A stretch of 11,966 nucleotides of DNA from Prevotella sp. CAG:891. GTDB lineage: Bacteria > Bacteroidota > Bacteroidia > Bacteroidales > Bacteroidaceae. The translations under genes and the position numbers were made by a program. Under the pieces are notes generated by a model. That model saw nothing but the letters and a program-made list of their open reading frames with translations. It searched no databases and was not told the origin of the DNA. Below, piece after piece: positions 1 through 5,813 of the stretch; position 1 is the first letter of the stretch, and each line of letters begins with the position of its first letter. The stretch spans positions 13,030-24,995 of the forward strand of contig FR901761.1 of the NCBI GenBank assembly GCA_000437675.1. The letters are read 5' to 3'.

Positions 1-958
1 GGAATGCCACGAGACAACCCACAAGGCCTTGCACAAACTGAAACAATGCGTCGATTTGCCACACATACTTCTTTTTAATCCATTCGTAAATGGTGAATGC
101 TACGACCAATGTCAGCAGCAGCGAAAATACGACCAACGGGGTAAACGCGGTGGTTTCGCTTGGCATGGGCACTGCGGGGAGCAGGGTCAGCGACGGAGCG
201 GCCATAAAGCGTTCCTTACCGTCGGCACCGACGATGCGTGCTTCCGTCACATAACGTTGCGCATAAAGCGGAGCAAACATTTGCGCGTGAATATCGGCCG
301 GCCGATCGGCCTCGGCACCAAGCATCAAATCCTGCCCGAAACAAATCCAAGGGTCGTTTTGAGCATATTCGTGCACAATGTCGCGCAAGCTCTTGTTCGT
401 TTCGCCTTGGGGCCACTTTACCTTGCCATTCACATGCTGTGCAACAATGCGCAAGGCGCGTGTAGTGCAGTTATCGTAGAAGAAATTGTAACGGTAAACG
501 GCATTTTCCGGTTGCAGATTCTGCGTCAGAGCATCAACCAGAGCCTTTTCCTCGGCTGGCGTCAGGTTCAGACGCTGCTCATAGATGGCTCGTCCTTCGC
601 GCACATATTCTTCGTAGAAGTAGCCGTAAGGCAGCACACTCAGTTCGTAATCGGTTTCGCCGAGCATAAAGCGCCACATAAAGTTCTTTTGCTTAAACGA
701 GAAGGTGCCGTAATTAAACACCCAATCGCTGCGGCGTCCCTGTCGCACTTCGCGAACGCGCAGAGCGGTATGTCCGTAAAGCTGGTAGAGTTCCGTACCG
801 GGCGAGCAGGTTATCAGACTGATGTCCACCGAATCCTGTTCGGCAGGTGCCACGTTTTGAACCGTTCCGGCTGTGTCAGCCGGTGTTTGTGCAGCCATTT
901 TGCCACTCATGCCCAAGGCCAGCACCCATACTATGATATAAGATATGTATTGCTTCAT
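1..958 (-). CDS. DUF4105-family envelope protein, 3' end beyond window
   Basis: The minus frame is open from ATG 958 to the window edge (319 residues seen); an in-frame ATG at 964 is an alternative start two codons earlier. Residues 1-23 are a signal peptide ending in a Met-Ala-Ala-Gln stretch. The body carries the marks of the DUF4105 (Lnb N-terminal periplasmic) family: YGHTALRVRE near 61-70, NYGTFSF near 82-88 and the hallmark YNFFYDNCTTR at 157-167, whose Asn/Cys/Thr cluster suggests a papain-like hydrolase fold. A hydrophobic segment at about 273-291, followed by Lys-rich residues, looks like a membrane anchor. The domain is known from envelope proteins of Bacteroidetes; no substrate can be read from the sequence. 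It is transcribed away from the mobile island. The family assignment is confident, the enzymatic role is inference. Confidence 0.85.
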   Translation of the reverse strand, partial: MKQYISYIIVWVLALGMSGKMAAQTPADTAGTVQNVAPAEQDSVDISLITCSPGTELYQLYGHTALRVREVRQGRRSDWVFNYGTFSFKQKNFMWRFMLGETDYELSVLPYGYFYEEYVREGRAIYEQRLNLTPAEEKALVDALTQNLQPENAVYRYNFFYDNCTTRALRIVAQHVNGKVKWPQGETNKSLRDIVHEYAQNDPWICFGQDLMLGAEADRPADIHAQMFAPLYAQRYVTEARIVGADGKERFMAAPSLTLLPAVPMPSETTAFTPLVVFSLLLTLVVAFTIYEWIKKKYVWQIDALFQFVQGLVGCLVAF

Positions 959-1043
959 ACTCATAGGGTAAAAACGGCCATTCACCTGCCGGCTTTGTTT
1001 ACAAAGTGTGTTCGATGGCTGAAGCCGTTTAGTTTTCTGCGCA

Positions 1044-1051
1044 CAAAGTTA
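1044..1051 (-). promoter_or_regulatory. Bacteroidetes-type -7 box upstream of the DUF4105 gene
   Basis: TAACTTTG on the minus strand matches TAnnTTTG exactly. It would start transcription near 1037, leaving an untranslated leader of about 75 nt before ATG 958. No clear TTTG lies 19-21 bp upstream. The leader includes the palindrome CTTTGTTTACAAAG at 993-1006. Confidence 0.5.
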
Positions 1052-1275
1052 CAACTTTAATTGGCTCTTTCGGCATGAAGTTTCGTTTCATTTCCAAAAA
1101 TCACCATTTTTCAGCCATTTTTGCCTTTCCGGCTATTCCGACTGGCCTTTGTGTGCCACTTTTTGGTTTATTATATAGCAATATGTAGCAAACAACGGGC
1201 CAAACAGACACTGCTGCCGAGGAAATTTTATAGATGTTGTCAATAGTGTCCAATAAAAATGGACGAGTTAAAAAT
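1052..1275. other. Intergenic DNA up to the IS remnant; hairpin at 1248-1264
   Basis: No convincing gene is visible. The only clear structure is GTCCA-7 nt-TGGAC at 1248-1264, just past the stop of the minus-strand transposase remnant. It could mark the 3' end of that IS, but the partner end is missing, so this is only a suggestion. Resident DNA probably gives way to IS DNA somewhere in 1200-1250. Confidence 0.4.
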
Positions 1276-1554
1276 TTAATCAAATAGTCCTTCAAAAAGG
1301 GGACAATCGAGTTCTTTGACATCATTGAAATTAGTCTTATCGAACAGGTCACGTAAGTGGGTTTTGTCCGTTAGAGAGATACTTAGAATCTGCAAAACTT
1401 CGTAAGTTGAGCGTTTCAATTGCATATCATGTTGAACTATAGCTACGAGACATTAAGTAATGATCGCCACACTGATTTGAATGCAGACAGCGTTTTCTGT
1501 TGTACCCCAGAATCTCTTTATTTTAAGGTGTTGCTTTAGCCATTTGAAGAATTT
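1276..1554 (-). pseudogene. C-terminal remnant of an IS4-family transposase
   Basis: One minus frame encodes roughly the last 90 residues of an IS4-type DDE transposase of the kind common in Bacteroides. It runs from FFKWLKQHLKIKRFWGTT, through AIVQHDMQLKRSTYEVLQ, to a natural stop at 1276-1278. In intact relatives the first motif directly follows the catalytic glutamate. An in-frame TAA at 1453-1455 sits where relatives have Tyr (AIIT-stop-CLVAIV), so the fragment is dead. Upstream of about 1554 the frame loses all similarity. This is where the oppositely oriented remnant starts. The family call rests on recalled sequence patterns, not on a search. Confidence 0.75.
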
Positions 1555-1570
1555 ATGTGTAGCTTCTCAT

Positions 1571-1855
1571 AATTGCTTTAGAGATGGAAAGCAGCATGCA
1601 GGAATCACCCACTGTAAGTCTACCGACTTCAGGAAATTGGATTTTCACTTCAATGCGTCGCTTGCAGCTATCAACTTGGCCAAAGCGGCATGTAAGAGGC
1701 TCGGAATAGCCTATTCCATATCCTCCTGCAAGTCTTTCATACACAAGACTTATATGCTTGAACGATTTATTTGCGTGTTTGGGATTAGCCCTGACCCGCA
1801 AGTTATTGACAAACTTTTCAAAGAACTCATTTTATTTACTGCCAGAGCCGCTTAG
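1571..1855 (+). pseudogene. C-terminal remnant of a second DDE transposase type
   Basis: The frame ending at TAG 1853-1855 encodes about 94 residues beginning CFRDGKQHAGITHC, then KLDFHFNASLAAINLAKAA and LERFICVFGISPDPQVIDKL. These are typical of the C-terminal third of a DDE transposase, in which CFRDGKQ lies immediately after the catalytic Glu. The expected Glu position (His here) is right at the break near 1571. The frame is formally open back to ATG 1481, but those residues do not resemble a transposase. The fragment continues, in protein terms, the N-terminal piece at 5814-6597, though about 50 residues seem to be missing between them. A candidate terminal inverted repeat follows at 1870-1880. 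Confidence 0.75.
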
Positions 1856-1869
1856 GTGTGGCGAATTTT

Positions 1870-1880
1870 TAACGAACTAT
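1870..1880 (+). repeat. Candidate right terminal inverted repeat of the split IS
   Basis: TAACGAACTAT, 14 bp past the transposase stop, is the reverse complement of ATAATTCGTTA at 5765-5775 with 10 of 11 positions matching. Its place just beyond the C-terminal fragment fits a right IS end. The exact outer boundary and any target duplication are not resolvable. Confidence 0.45.
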
Positions 1881-2180
1881 TGTATGAATTTTATAGGGTG
1901 TTTATTGCGCTGACATTAAGCGATTTAGAAAATTGGAACAAATGAAATGTTCCCAAAGTGTGCCAACAGTAGTTAGCTAGAATGGAGACAGTTAAATTCG
2001 TTTGTACAGAATCCTTCAGAATGGTCAAAAATCGTGATTTTGGCGGAAATTTATGTAATATTTTTAACGGTGAATTTATATTCATTAACTACGGTTTTTC
2101 ATGTAAAACGGGTGTGTGAACCATGTTGCACATAGGAAAAATATGACAGAAAATGACCCTCTAAAACGGCATGATTCTCC

Positions 2181-2198
2181 CTTTACATTCATGTAAAG
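2181..2198. promoter_or_regulatory. Near-perfect palindrome, possible operator
   Basis: CTTTACAT-TC-ATGTAAAG is a perfect 8-bp inverted repeat with a 2-nt centre, about 130 bp upstream of the promoter assigned to the XRE/MT-A70 genes. Symmetry and size suit a dimeric HTH protein. There is no direct evidence of binding. Confidence 0.35.
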
Positions 2199-2257
2199 GT
2201 AAGGGTATTTAACCTGACAAAAGGGAAAGAACGAAAGAAGTGTAAATGGAGACAAAT

Positions 2258-2281
2258 GTCACATCAGAATCGCAATGTGAC
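2258..2281. promoter_or_regulatory. Inverted repeat GTCACAT-10-ATGTGAC, possible operator
   Basis: Perfect 7-bp arms at 2258-2264 and 2275-2281 separated by 10 nt, roughly one helical turn. It lies upstream of the TTTG/TACATTTG promoter of the XRE-MT-A70 pair. A regulatory role is inference. Confidence 0.3.
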
Positions 2282-2328
2282 CAATTTAGAATATTTTTTA
2301 ATGCATCAATAATAAAGTATATGAAAAA

Positions 2329-2360
2329 TTTGAATGTTTCACGAAATTTATATACATTTG
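2329..2360 (+). promoter_or_regulatory. Bacteroidetes promoter for the XRE-MT-A70 pair
   Basis: TTTG at 2329-2332, a 20-bp spacer and TACATTTG at 2353-2360 match the Bacteroidetes consensus (TTTG, 19-21 bp, TAnnTTTG) at every fixed base. Transcription would begin near 2366, about 20 nt before ATG 2387. This decides the start of the XRE gene in favour of the short form. Confidence 0.65.
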
Positions 2361-2386
2361 CACATAGATTAAATCAATTAGAAGAA

Positions 2387-2593
2387 ATGGCTAATTTAAA
2401 TCGACTTAAAGTTGTCTTGGTTGAACATGGTAAAACAGGTAGGTGGCTTGCCAAAGAACTTGGCAAATCTACATGCACCATAAGCAAGTGGTGTAGCAAT
2501 ACTATTCAACCTGACCTTCAGACATTAAATGACATCGCAAATTTGCTTAACATAGAGGTGTCTCAATTATTGGTGAGTAATAAAAACGATTAA
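2387..2593 (+). CDS. Small XRE-family HTH regulator
   Basis: The protein has 68 residues from ATG 2387 and is nearly all one helix-turn-helix domain. It starts MANLNRLKVVLVE and carries the recognition-helix region GKSTCTISKWCSN near residues 26-38. This type, about 65-70 residues, commonly precedes methyltransferase or restriction genes in Bacteroidetes and is expected to bind DNA as a dimer. The frame is open back to ATG 2246, but the shorter start fits family length and sits about 20 nt after a consensus promoter. The MT-A70 gene follows after 17 nt, so the two are probably co-transcribed, with this protein controlling methyltransferase dose. Which of the nearby inverted repeats it binds, and with what sign, is unknown. 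Confidence 0.75.
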   Translation: MANLNRLKVVLVEHGKTGRWLAKELGKSTCTISKWCSNTIQPDLQTLNDIANLLNIEVSQLLVSNKND

Positions 2594-2610
2594 ATATATC
2601 GACAATAACA

Positions 2611-3354
2611 ATGGAAGATTTATTTGAAAATGATCCTGCTTTAAAAGAAAGCAAGGCAGAAGGCAAGGAAATCTCTGGCTATACTATATACGCGCCACAG
2701 CAAAAGGAAAGAACTGTGGTAAATAATCTGCCAGAGTTTTATCCTGAGCTACCAGAAGGTAAATTTGATATAGTATATTGTGATCCGCCATGGGATTATG
2801 GTGGAAAGATGCAGTTTGACAAATCATCAATCAAGTCCGAGAATAAAGACTGGAAAAGGGATATTTTTATAAGTGCTGCCAATTTCAAATATCCAACAGT
2901 TAAGACCAAGGAACTAAAAAAAATTCCAATACAAGAAATCTGTGCAGACGATTGCTTGTTGTTTATGTGGGTGACCAACCCGCATCTTGCACAGGGTATT
3001 GAATTAGGACAGGCTTGGGGATTTGAATATAAGACTGTAGGCTTTGTATGGGATAAATGTAATCATAACCCAGGACAATATACCTTATCAAATTGCGAGT
3101 TGTGTCTTATTTTCAAGAAAGGACGTATTCCGCAGCCACGTGGAGCAAGGAATGTACAACAATTAGTAAGAGTGCCAAGAACAGAGCATAGCGTCAAGCC
3201 AATCGAAGTTCTTCATAATATAGAAAAGATGTTCCCTTCCCAAAGGAAAATCGAGTTGTTTGCAAGACACAAGCCAGAGGGATGGACAGTTTGGGGACTT
3301 GACGTACGCCCTGTGTATAAGGAAAACGACAATTCCGAACAAACTGAGCGTTAA
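2611..3354 (+). CDS. MT-A70 (M.MunI-like) DNA adenine-N6 methyltransferase
   Basis: This 247-residue protein should transfer a methyl group from S-adenosylmethionine to the N6 of adenine. It has the catalytic DPPW at 58-61 within FDIVYCDPPWDYGG, a central LLFMWVTNP near 116-124, and the family end block HSVKP at 193-197 and ELFARHKPEGWTVWG at 215-229. MT-A70 proteins include the eukaryotic mRNA m6A enzymes and a bacterial group typified by M.MunI, as I recall from published family analyses. It converges on a MunI-like endonuclease, so it is the most likely cognate protector, predicted to methylate CAATTG. It lies 17 nt after the XRE regulator. Length is close to M.MunI (about 230 residues), so it appears complete. 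The specificity is inferred from the neighbour. Confidence 0.85.
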   Translation: MEDLFENDPALKESKAEGKEISGYTIYAPQQKERTVVNNLPEFYPELPEGKFDIVYCDPPWDYGGKMQFDKSSIKSENKDWKRDIFISAANFKYPTVKTKELKKIPIQEICADDCLLFMWVTNPHLAQGIELGQAWGFEYKTVGFVWDKCNHNPGQYTLSNCELCLIFKKGRIPQPRGARNVQQLVRVPRTEHSVKPIEVLHNIEKMFPSQRKIELFARHKPEGWTVWGLDVRPVYKENDNSEQTER

Positions 3355-3360
3355 AAATAT

Positions 3361-3396
3361 CGCCACCCTTGGGTAAATTCCAAGAGTGGCGTTTTT
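3361..3396. terminator. Bidirectional terminator between methyltransferase and endonuclease
   Basis: The stem CGCCAC-C-CTTGG (3361-3372) pairs with CCAAG-A-GTGGCG (3380-3391), one internal mismatch, 7-nt loop, then TTTTT (3392-3396). An A-rich stretch before the stem supplies U residues for leftward transcripts. It lies between the convergent stops at 3354 and 3403. Confidence 0.85.
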
Positions 3397-3402
3397 CAAT
3401 GC

Positions 3403-4005
3403 TTAGTCTTCAAGTAATGGTGCGATATAAGTTTCAAAATGATCAATCAAATCTTCTGCTTTCGTGGTGTTTCTCCAGAAGAAGTAGTTAGATTTGAAAT
3501 CATTGAACCAATAGGTGATTTCTCTAACTCTACATGGATCTCTTGTTATATCTCCTTGGAATACAATCCAGAATGGAAGGTTAGGTGCAGAGATCTTTCC
3601 TGTGGTTCTGAGTTTATTCAACAAACCTGGTGTAAAGTATTTGCATAGTCTTTCATGTGCGTTACCTCTACCTGCGGAACGTGACTTACCCTCGACCCAA
3701 CCATCCTGTCTTTTAATCTCAACATAAATGGTTTTGCCAGTTCTTGTGTTACGAATAGCACCATCTGGCTGAATGCCATGCTTGGTAATTGGTTCATCAG
3801 GAGTGTATATAGCTGCGAGTTCTTCTTCTGAAAGCTCGACATCAACGTACAGATTCTTGAAATCTGTAGGCTTACTTACAACTTCATACTCTGTGTCCTT
3901 GAACAACTCTGAAAATACTTCGATAAAAGAATGTTCTGCTACAGTTGCTTTGGAGCCACCATAGTCCTGCCATTTCCTGCGGAATCTGTTGGCAAAACTT
4001 CCCAT
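3403..4005 (-). CDS. MunI-family type II restriction endonuclease
   Basis: The 200-residue protein strongly resembles R.MunI (202 residues), which cuts C^AATTG. The PD-(D/E)xK site is Asp81 in IQPDGAIRN and Glu96/Lys98 in YVEIKRQDGW, offset by two from MunI Asp83/Glu98/Lys100. The DNA-reading segment SAGRGNAHER is at 110-119. The GNAxER motif is shared with EcoRI, and MunI uses an Arg just before it for the outer C:G pair (Arg113 here). FTPGLL, FQGDITRDP and VREITYWFND are also conserved. The ATG at 4005 is one nucleotide past the stop of the upstream controller gene, suggesting coupled expression. All catalytic residues are present and there is no frameshift, so an active enzyme is expected. 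CAATTG is inferred from homology. Confidence 0.92.
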   Translation of the reverse strand: MGSFANRFRRKWQDYGGSKATVAEHSFIEVFSELFKDTEYEVVSKPTDFKNLYVDVELSEEELAAIYTPDEPITKHGIQPDGAIRNTRTGKTIYVEIKRQDGWVEGKSRSAGRGNAHERLCKYFTPGLLNKLRTTGKISAPNLPFWIVFQGDITRDPCRVREITYWFNDFKSNYFFWRNTTKAEDLIDHFETYIAPLLED

Positions 4006-4006
4006 G

Positions 4007-4228
4007 CTAATAAGTGATTAATTCTGAAATATTTATGTTTAATGCTTTCGATATTTTAACAATGGTTATCAAAGAAGGTATCTTTTCTGCTCTTTCAATA
4101 GAACCAATATATGTTCTATGTAGGTTCGCAAATTCGGCAAGCTTATCTTGTGATATGCCCTTTGCTTCTCTGTGGGTTCTCATTTGCGTGGCAAAACGAG
4201 AAACGATTTGTTTGTCTTCTTCTGTCAT
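4007..4228 (-). CDS. Controller (C) protein, XRE-family regulator
   Basis: A 73-residue helix-turn-helix protein: FATQMRTHREAKGISQDKLA leads into the recognition helix region HRTYIGSIERAEKIPSL, the pattern of type II C proteins (IxxIERG-like motif). C proteins bind inverted repeats at their own promoter and delay endonuclease synthesis until methylation has been established. Here the gene precedes the endonuclease by one nucleotide on the same strand, the classical C-R operon. A matching inverted repeat overlaps its promoter at 4275-4314. It may also affect the divergent methyltransferase gene at 4379. Function is known from the family; the direction of control at this site is inference. Confidence 0.87.
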   Translation of the reverse strand: MTEEDKQIVSRFATQMRTHREAKGISQDKLAEFANLHRTYIGSIERAEKIPSLITIVKISKALNINISELITY

Positions 4229-4274
4229 GTTAAAAATTTAGAATGAATACGTTAGAGTGGCATTCTTTAGGATG

Positions 4275-4314
4275 CAAAAGTACAGTCTGAATAGAGCGTT
4301 ATCAACAGACTATA
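4275..4314 (-). promoter_or_regulatory. C-R promoter with overlapping inverted-repeat operator
   Basis: On the minus strand, TACTTTTG (4275-4282) matches TAnnTTTG. It is preceded 20 bp upstream by GTTG (4303-4306), three of four matches to TTTG. The arms AGTCTG (4284-4289) and CAGACT (4306-4311) form a perfect 6-bp inverted repeat with 16 nt between, extending to 8 of 9. The arms cover the region from the -33 box to the edge of the -7 box, where a controller protein could block or assist polymerase. Leader from about 4268 to ATG 4228 is about 40 nt. Confidence 0.55.
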
Positions 4315-4378
4315 GAATGCATCGTAAATAATCGATACTAAATATAACGGGACTTTAATAAAAATTAATACGCATATC

Positions 4379-5575
4379 ATGGATTGTATGACTCCATATT
4401 TCAATGATAACGATAACTTTATGTTATATGAGGGCGAATGTAATTCTGTCATGGATTCATTGACAGAACAGGTTGACATGATATTTGCCGACCCGCCTTA
4501 TTTCTTGTCCAACCAGAAAAAGACTACAGCGTTTGGAAAACAGAAAATTCGTGATAAAGGAGAATGGGATCGTGTCCTTCCTTGGAAGGAAATAAATGCT
4601 TTTAACAAAACTTGGTTAACAAGATGCAGAAACCTTCTTAAAGAAAACGGGACTATATGGGTGTGTGGTACTTATCACAATATTTACTCAGTAGAACAAT
4701 GTTTAATAGAGTCAGGTTTTAAAATCCTTAACATAGTTGTATGGCAAAAATTAGATCCACCACCAACTCCATATGGTGGCAGATTGAATTTTTCTGCTGA
4801 GTATATAGTATGGGCAAGAAAAAATGACAACGTGACTCATTGTTTCAATTATGATTTGTTGAAACAATTAAATGGCGGAGTAGAAATGCCAGATGTGTGG
4901 AAATTTGCTCGTCCTGGTTTTTGGGAAAGATCATGTGGAAAACATCCTACTCAGAAACCATTAAGACTCCTATATCGAATTATTCAAACGTGTACAAAAG
5001 AAGGATTCACTGTACTTGACCCCTTTGCTGGTAGCTGTACAACAGGAATTGCAGCAAACCTAATGGGCAGAAGATTCATTGGTATAGACATGAACAAGGA
5101 CTACCTTGATTATGGGATAAGAAGAAAAATAGAGATATTAGATCCTGTCAAGGCAGATAAGATTCTAAGCAAAATGTCAGAAAACCCAGAAGAAGTCACG
5201 GTCATGGTAAATCATGTTAATCTGGATTTGCGAAAGAAAATGATAGATACAGGTATTTGCTATTTGCGTGCAGGAGATTCAAAAGGATCGCTTTGTGTTA
5301 CTCCTGGTTTTGAAAGAGTGCAATACGTACTATTGCATACGAATGGTGAAGATTGCCAACTTTTTAGGTTGAAGAACAAAGGGACATTCCAAATATGGAC
5401 AAAAGAAACATTGGAAAAATATGGATTTACTCCATCACATTCTCCATATTATATCGTTTTACATTTTGATTCCAAAAATGTCACTCACTTAGGAAGTCAA
5501 AAACACTTAAAAGAAGGTACAAATACTTTTAGAGCGAAGATTAGAAGGTTAAGTGATTTTATAGGTATTAATTAA
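4379..5575 (+). CDS. Beta-class DNA methyltransferase with C-terminal extension
   Basis: This 398-residue protein is an N6-adenine/N4-cytosine methyltransferase of the beta arrangement. Catalytic motif IV comes first (FADPPYF, DPPY at 38-41), followed by GKHPTQKP at 187-194 and the SAM-binding motif I DPFAGSCTTG at 214-223, then FIGID. Motif I usually reads GSGTT; here Cys220 replaces the second Gly. The catalytic part ends near residue 265. Residues 270-398 form an extra domain I do not recognise, perhaps target recognition or protein contacts. It is divergent from the controller-endonuclease pair, with 150 bp between starts, and unrelated to the MT-A70 enzyme. It could methylate the same site, another site, or be a solitary protector. 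DPPY suggests adenine but does not prove it. An ATG at 4388 is an alternative start. Confidence 0.85.
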   Translation: MDCMTPYFNDNDNFMLYEGECNSVMDSLTEQVDMIFADPPYFLSNQKKTTAFGKQKIRDKGEWDRVLPWKEINAFNKTWLTRCRNLLKENGTIWVCGTYHNIYSVEQCLIESGFKILNIVVWQKLDPPPTPYGGRLNFSAEYIVWARKNDNVTHCFNYDLLKQLNGGVEMPDVWKFARPGFWERSCGKHPTQKPLRLLYRIIQTCTKEGFTVLDPFAGSCTTGIAANLMGRRFIGIDMNKDYLDYGIRRKIEILDPVKADKILSKMSENPEEVTVMVNHVNLDLRKKMIDTGICYLRAGDSKGSLCVTPGFERVQYVLLHTNGEDCQLFRLKNKGTFQIWTKETLEKYGFTPSHSPYYIVLHFDSKNVTHLGSQKHLKEGTNTFRAKIRRLSDFIGIN

Positions 5576-5594
5576 GTCGAATATTTATCAATAC

Positions 5595-5614
5595 TTCGGT
5601 AAATTTTTACCGAA
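5595..5614. other. Perfect stem-loop after the second methyltransferase
   Basis: TTCGGTAAA-TT-TTTACCGAA is a perfect 9-bp inverted repeat 20 bp past the stop at 5575. It is followed by AAAATT rather than a T run, so it is not a standard terminator for rightward transcription. It could still end or protect the transcript. Confidence 0.4.
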
Positions 5615-5634
5615 AAATTAAAAGTTAAACCATA

Positions 5635-5654
5635 GAACCGGCAAAAGTCGGTTC
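5635..5654. other. Second short stem-loop in the same gap
   Basis: GAACCG (5635-5640) and CGGTTC (5649-5654) are perfect 6-bp arms around 8 nt. No T tract follows. I see nothing else in 5655-5764 up to the candidate IS end. Confidence 0.3.
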
Positions 5655-5764
5655 GGAAACACTAAATAGGTCATTGAAATGTTGTCAAAACGAATGGTTA
5701 AGCATGAAGAAATGTGCTGAAAAAAGTATGTTTACCTGCTGATATTAAAGGAGAAAAGTATTGC

Positions 5765-5775
5765 ATAATTCGTTA
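5765..5775 (+). repeat. Candidate left terminal inverted repeat of the split IS
   Basis: ATAATTCGTTA, about 40 bp before the transposase start at 5814, mirrors TAACGAACTAT at 1870-1880 with one mismatch. Position and orientation fit a left IS end. Confidence 0.45.
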
Positions 5776-5813
5776 GTTTTTAGTAAATTAGAAGTTTCTG
5801 AACTCTTCTGATT

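Larger units (their letters stand above)
1881..2386. other. Left intergenic part of the RM island, with inverted repeats
   Basis: I see no convincing gene here. A frame opens at ATG 2246 in phase with the downstream XRE gene, but its first 47 residues look unlike the family and the best promoter lies inside it. The stretch is A+T-rich and holds two inverted repeats (2181-2198 and 2258-2281) that could be regulator sites. Confidence 0.4.

Noticed and set aside
29..1060. Long plus-strand frame of 343 codons
   Set aside because: It lies opposite the DUF4105 gene, whose minus-strand translation has a signal peptide and family motifs. The plus product resembles nothing and has no promoter.
2246..2386. 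Longer N-terminus for the XRE regulator
   Set aside because: The added 47 residues are unlike the family, and a full-consensus promoter at 2329-2360 lies inside them and points to ATG 2387.
3439..3964. Plus-strand frames opposite the endonuclease
   Set aside because: They are antisense to a protein with all MunI catalytic and recognition motifs.
1881..5764. Absence of CAATTG sites inside the RM island as self-avoidance
   Set aside because: By eye I find CAATTG only at 1417-1422 and 5962-5967, but roughly one site would be expected in the island by chance, so absence is not informative.
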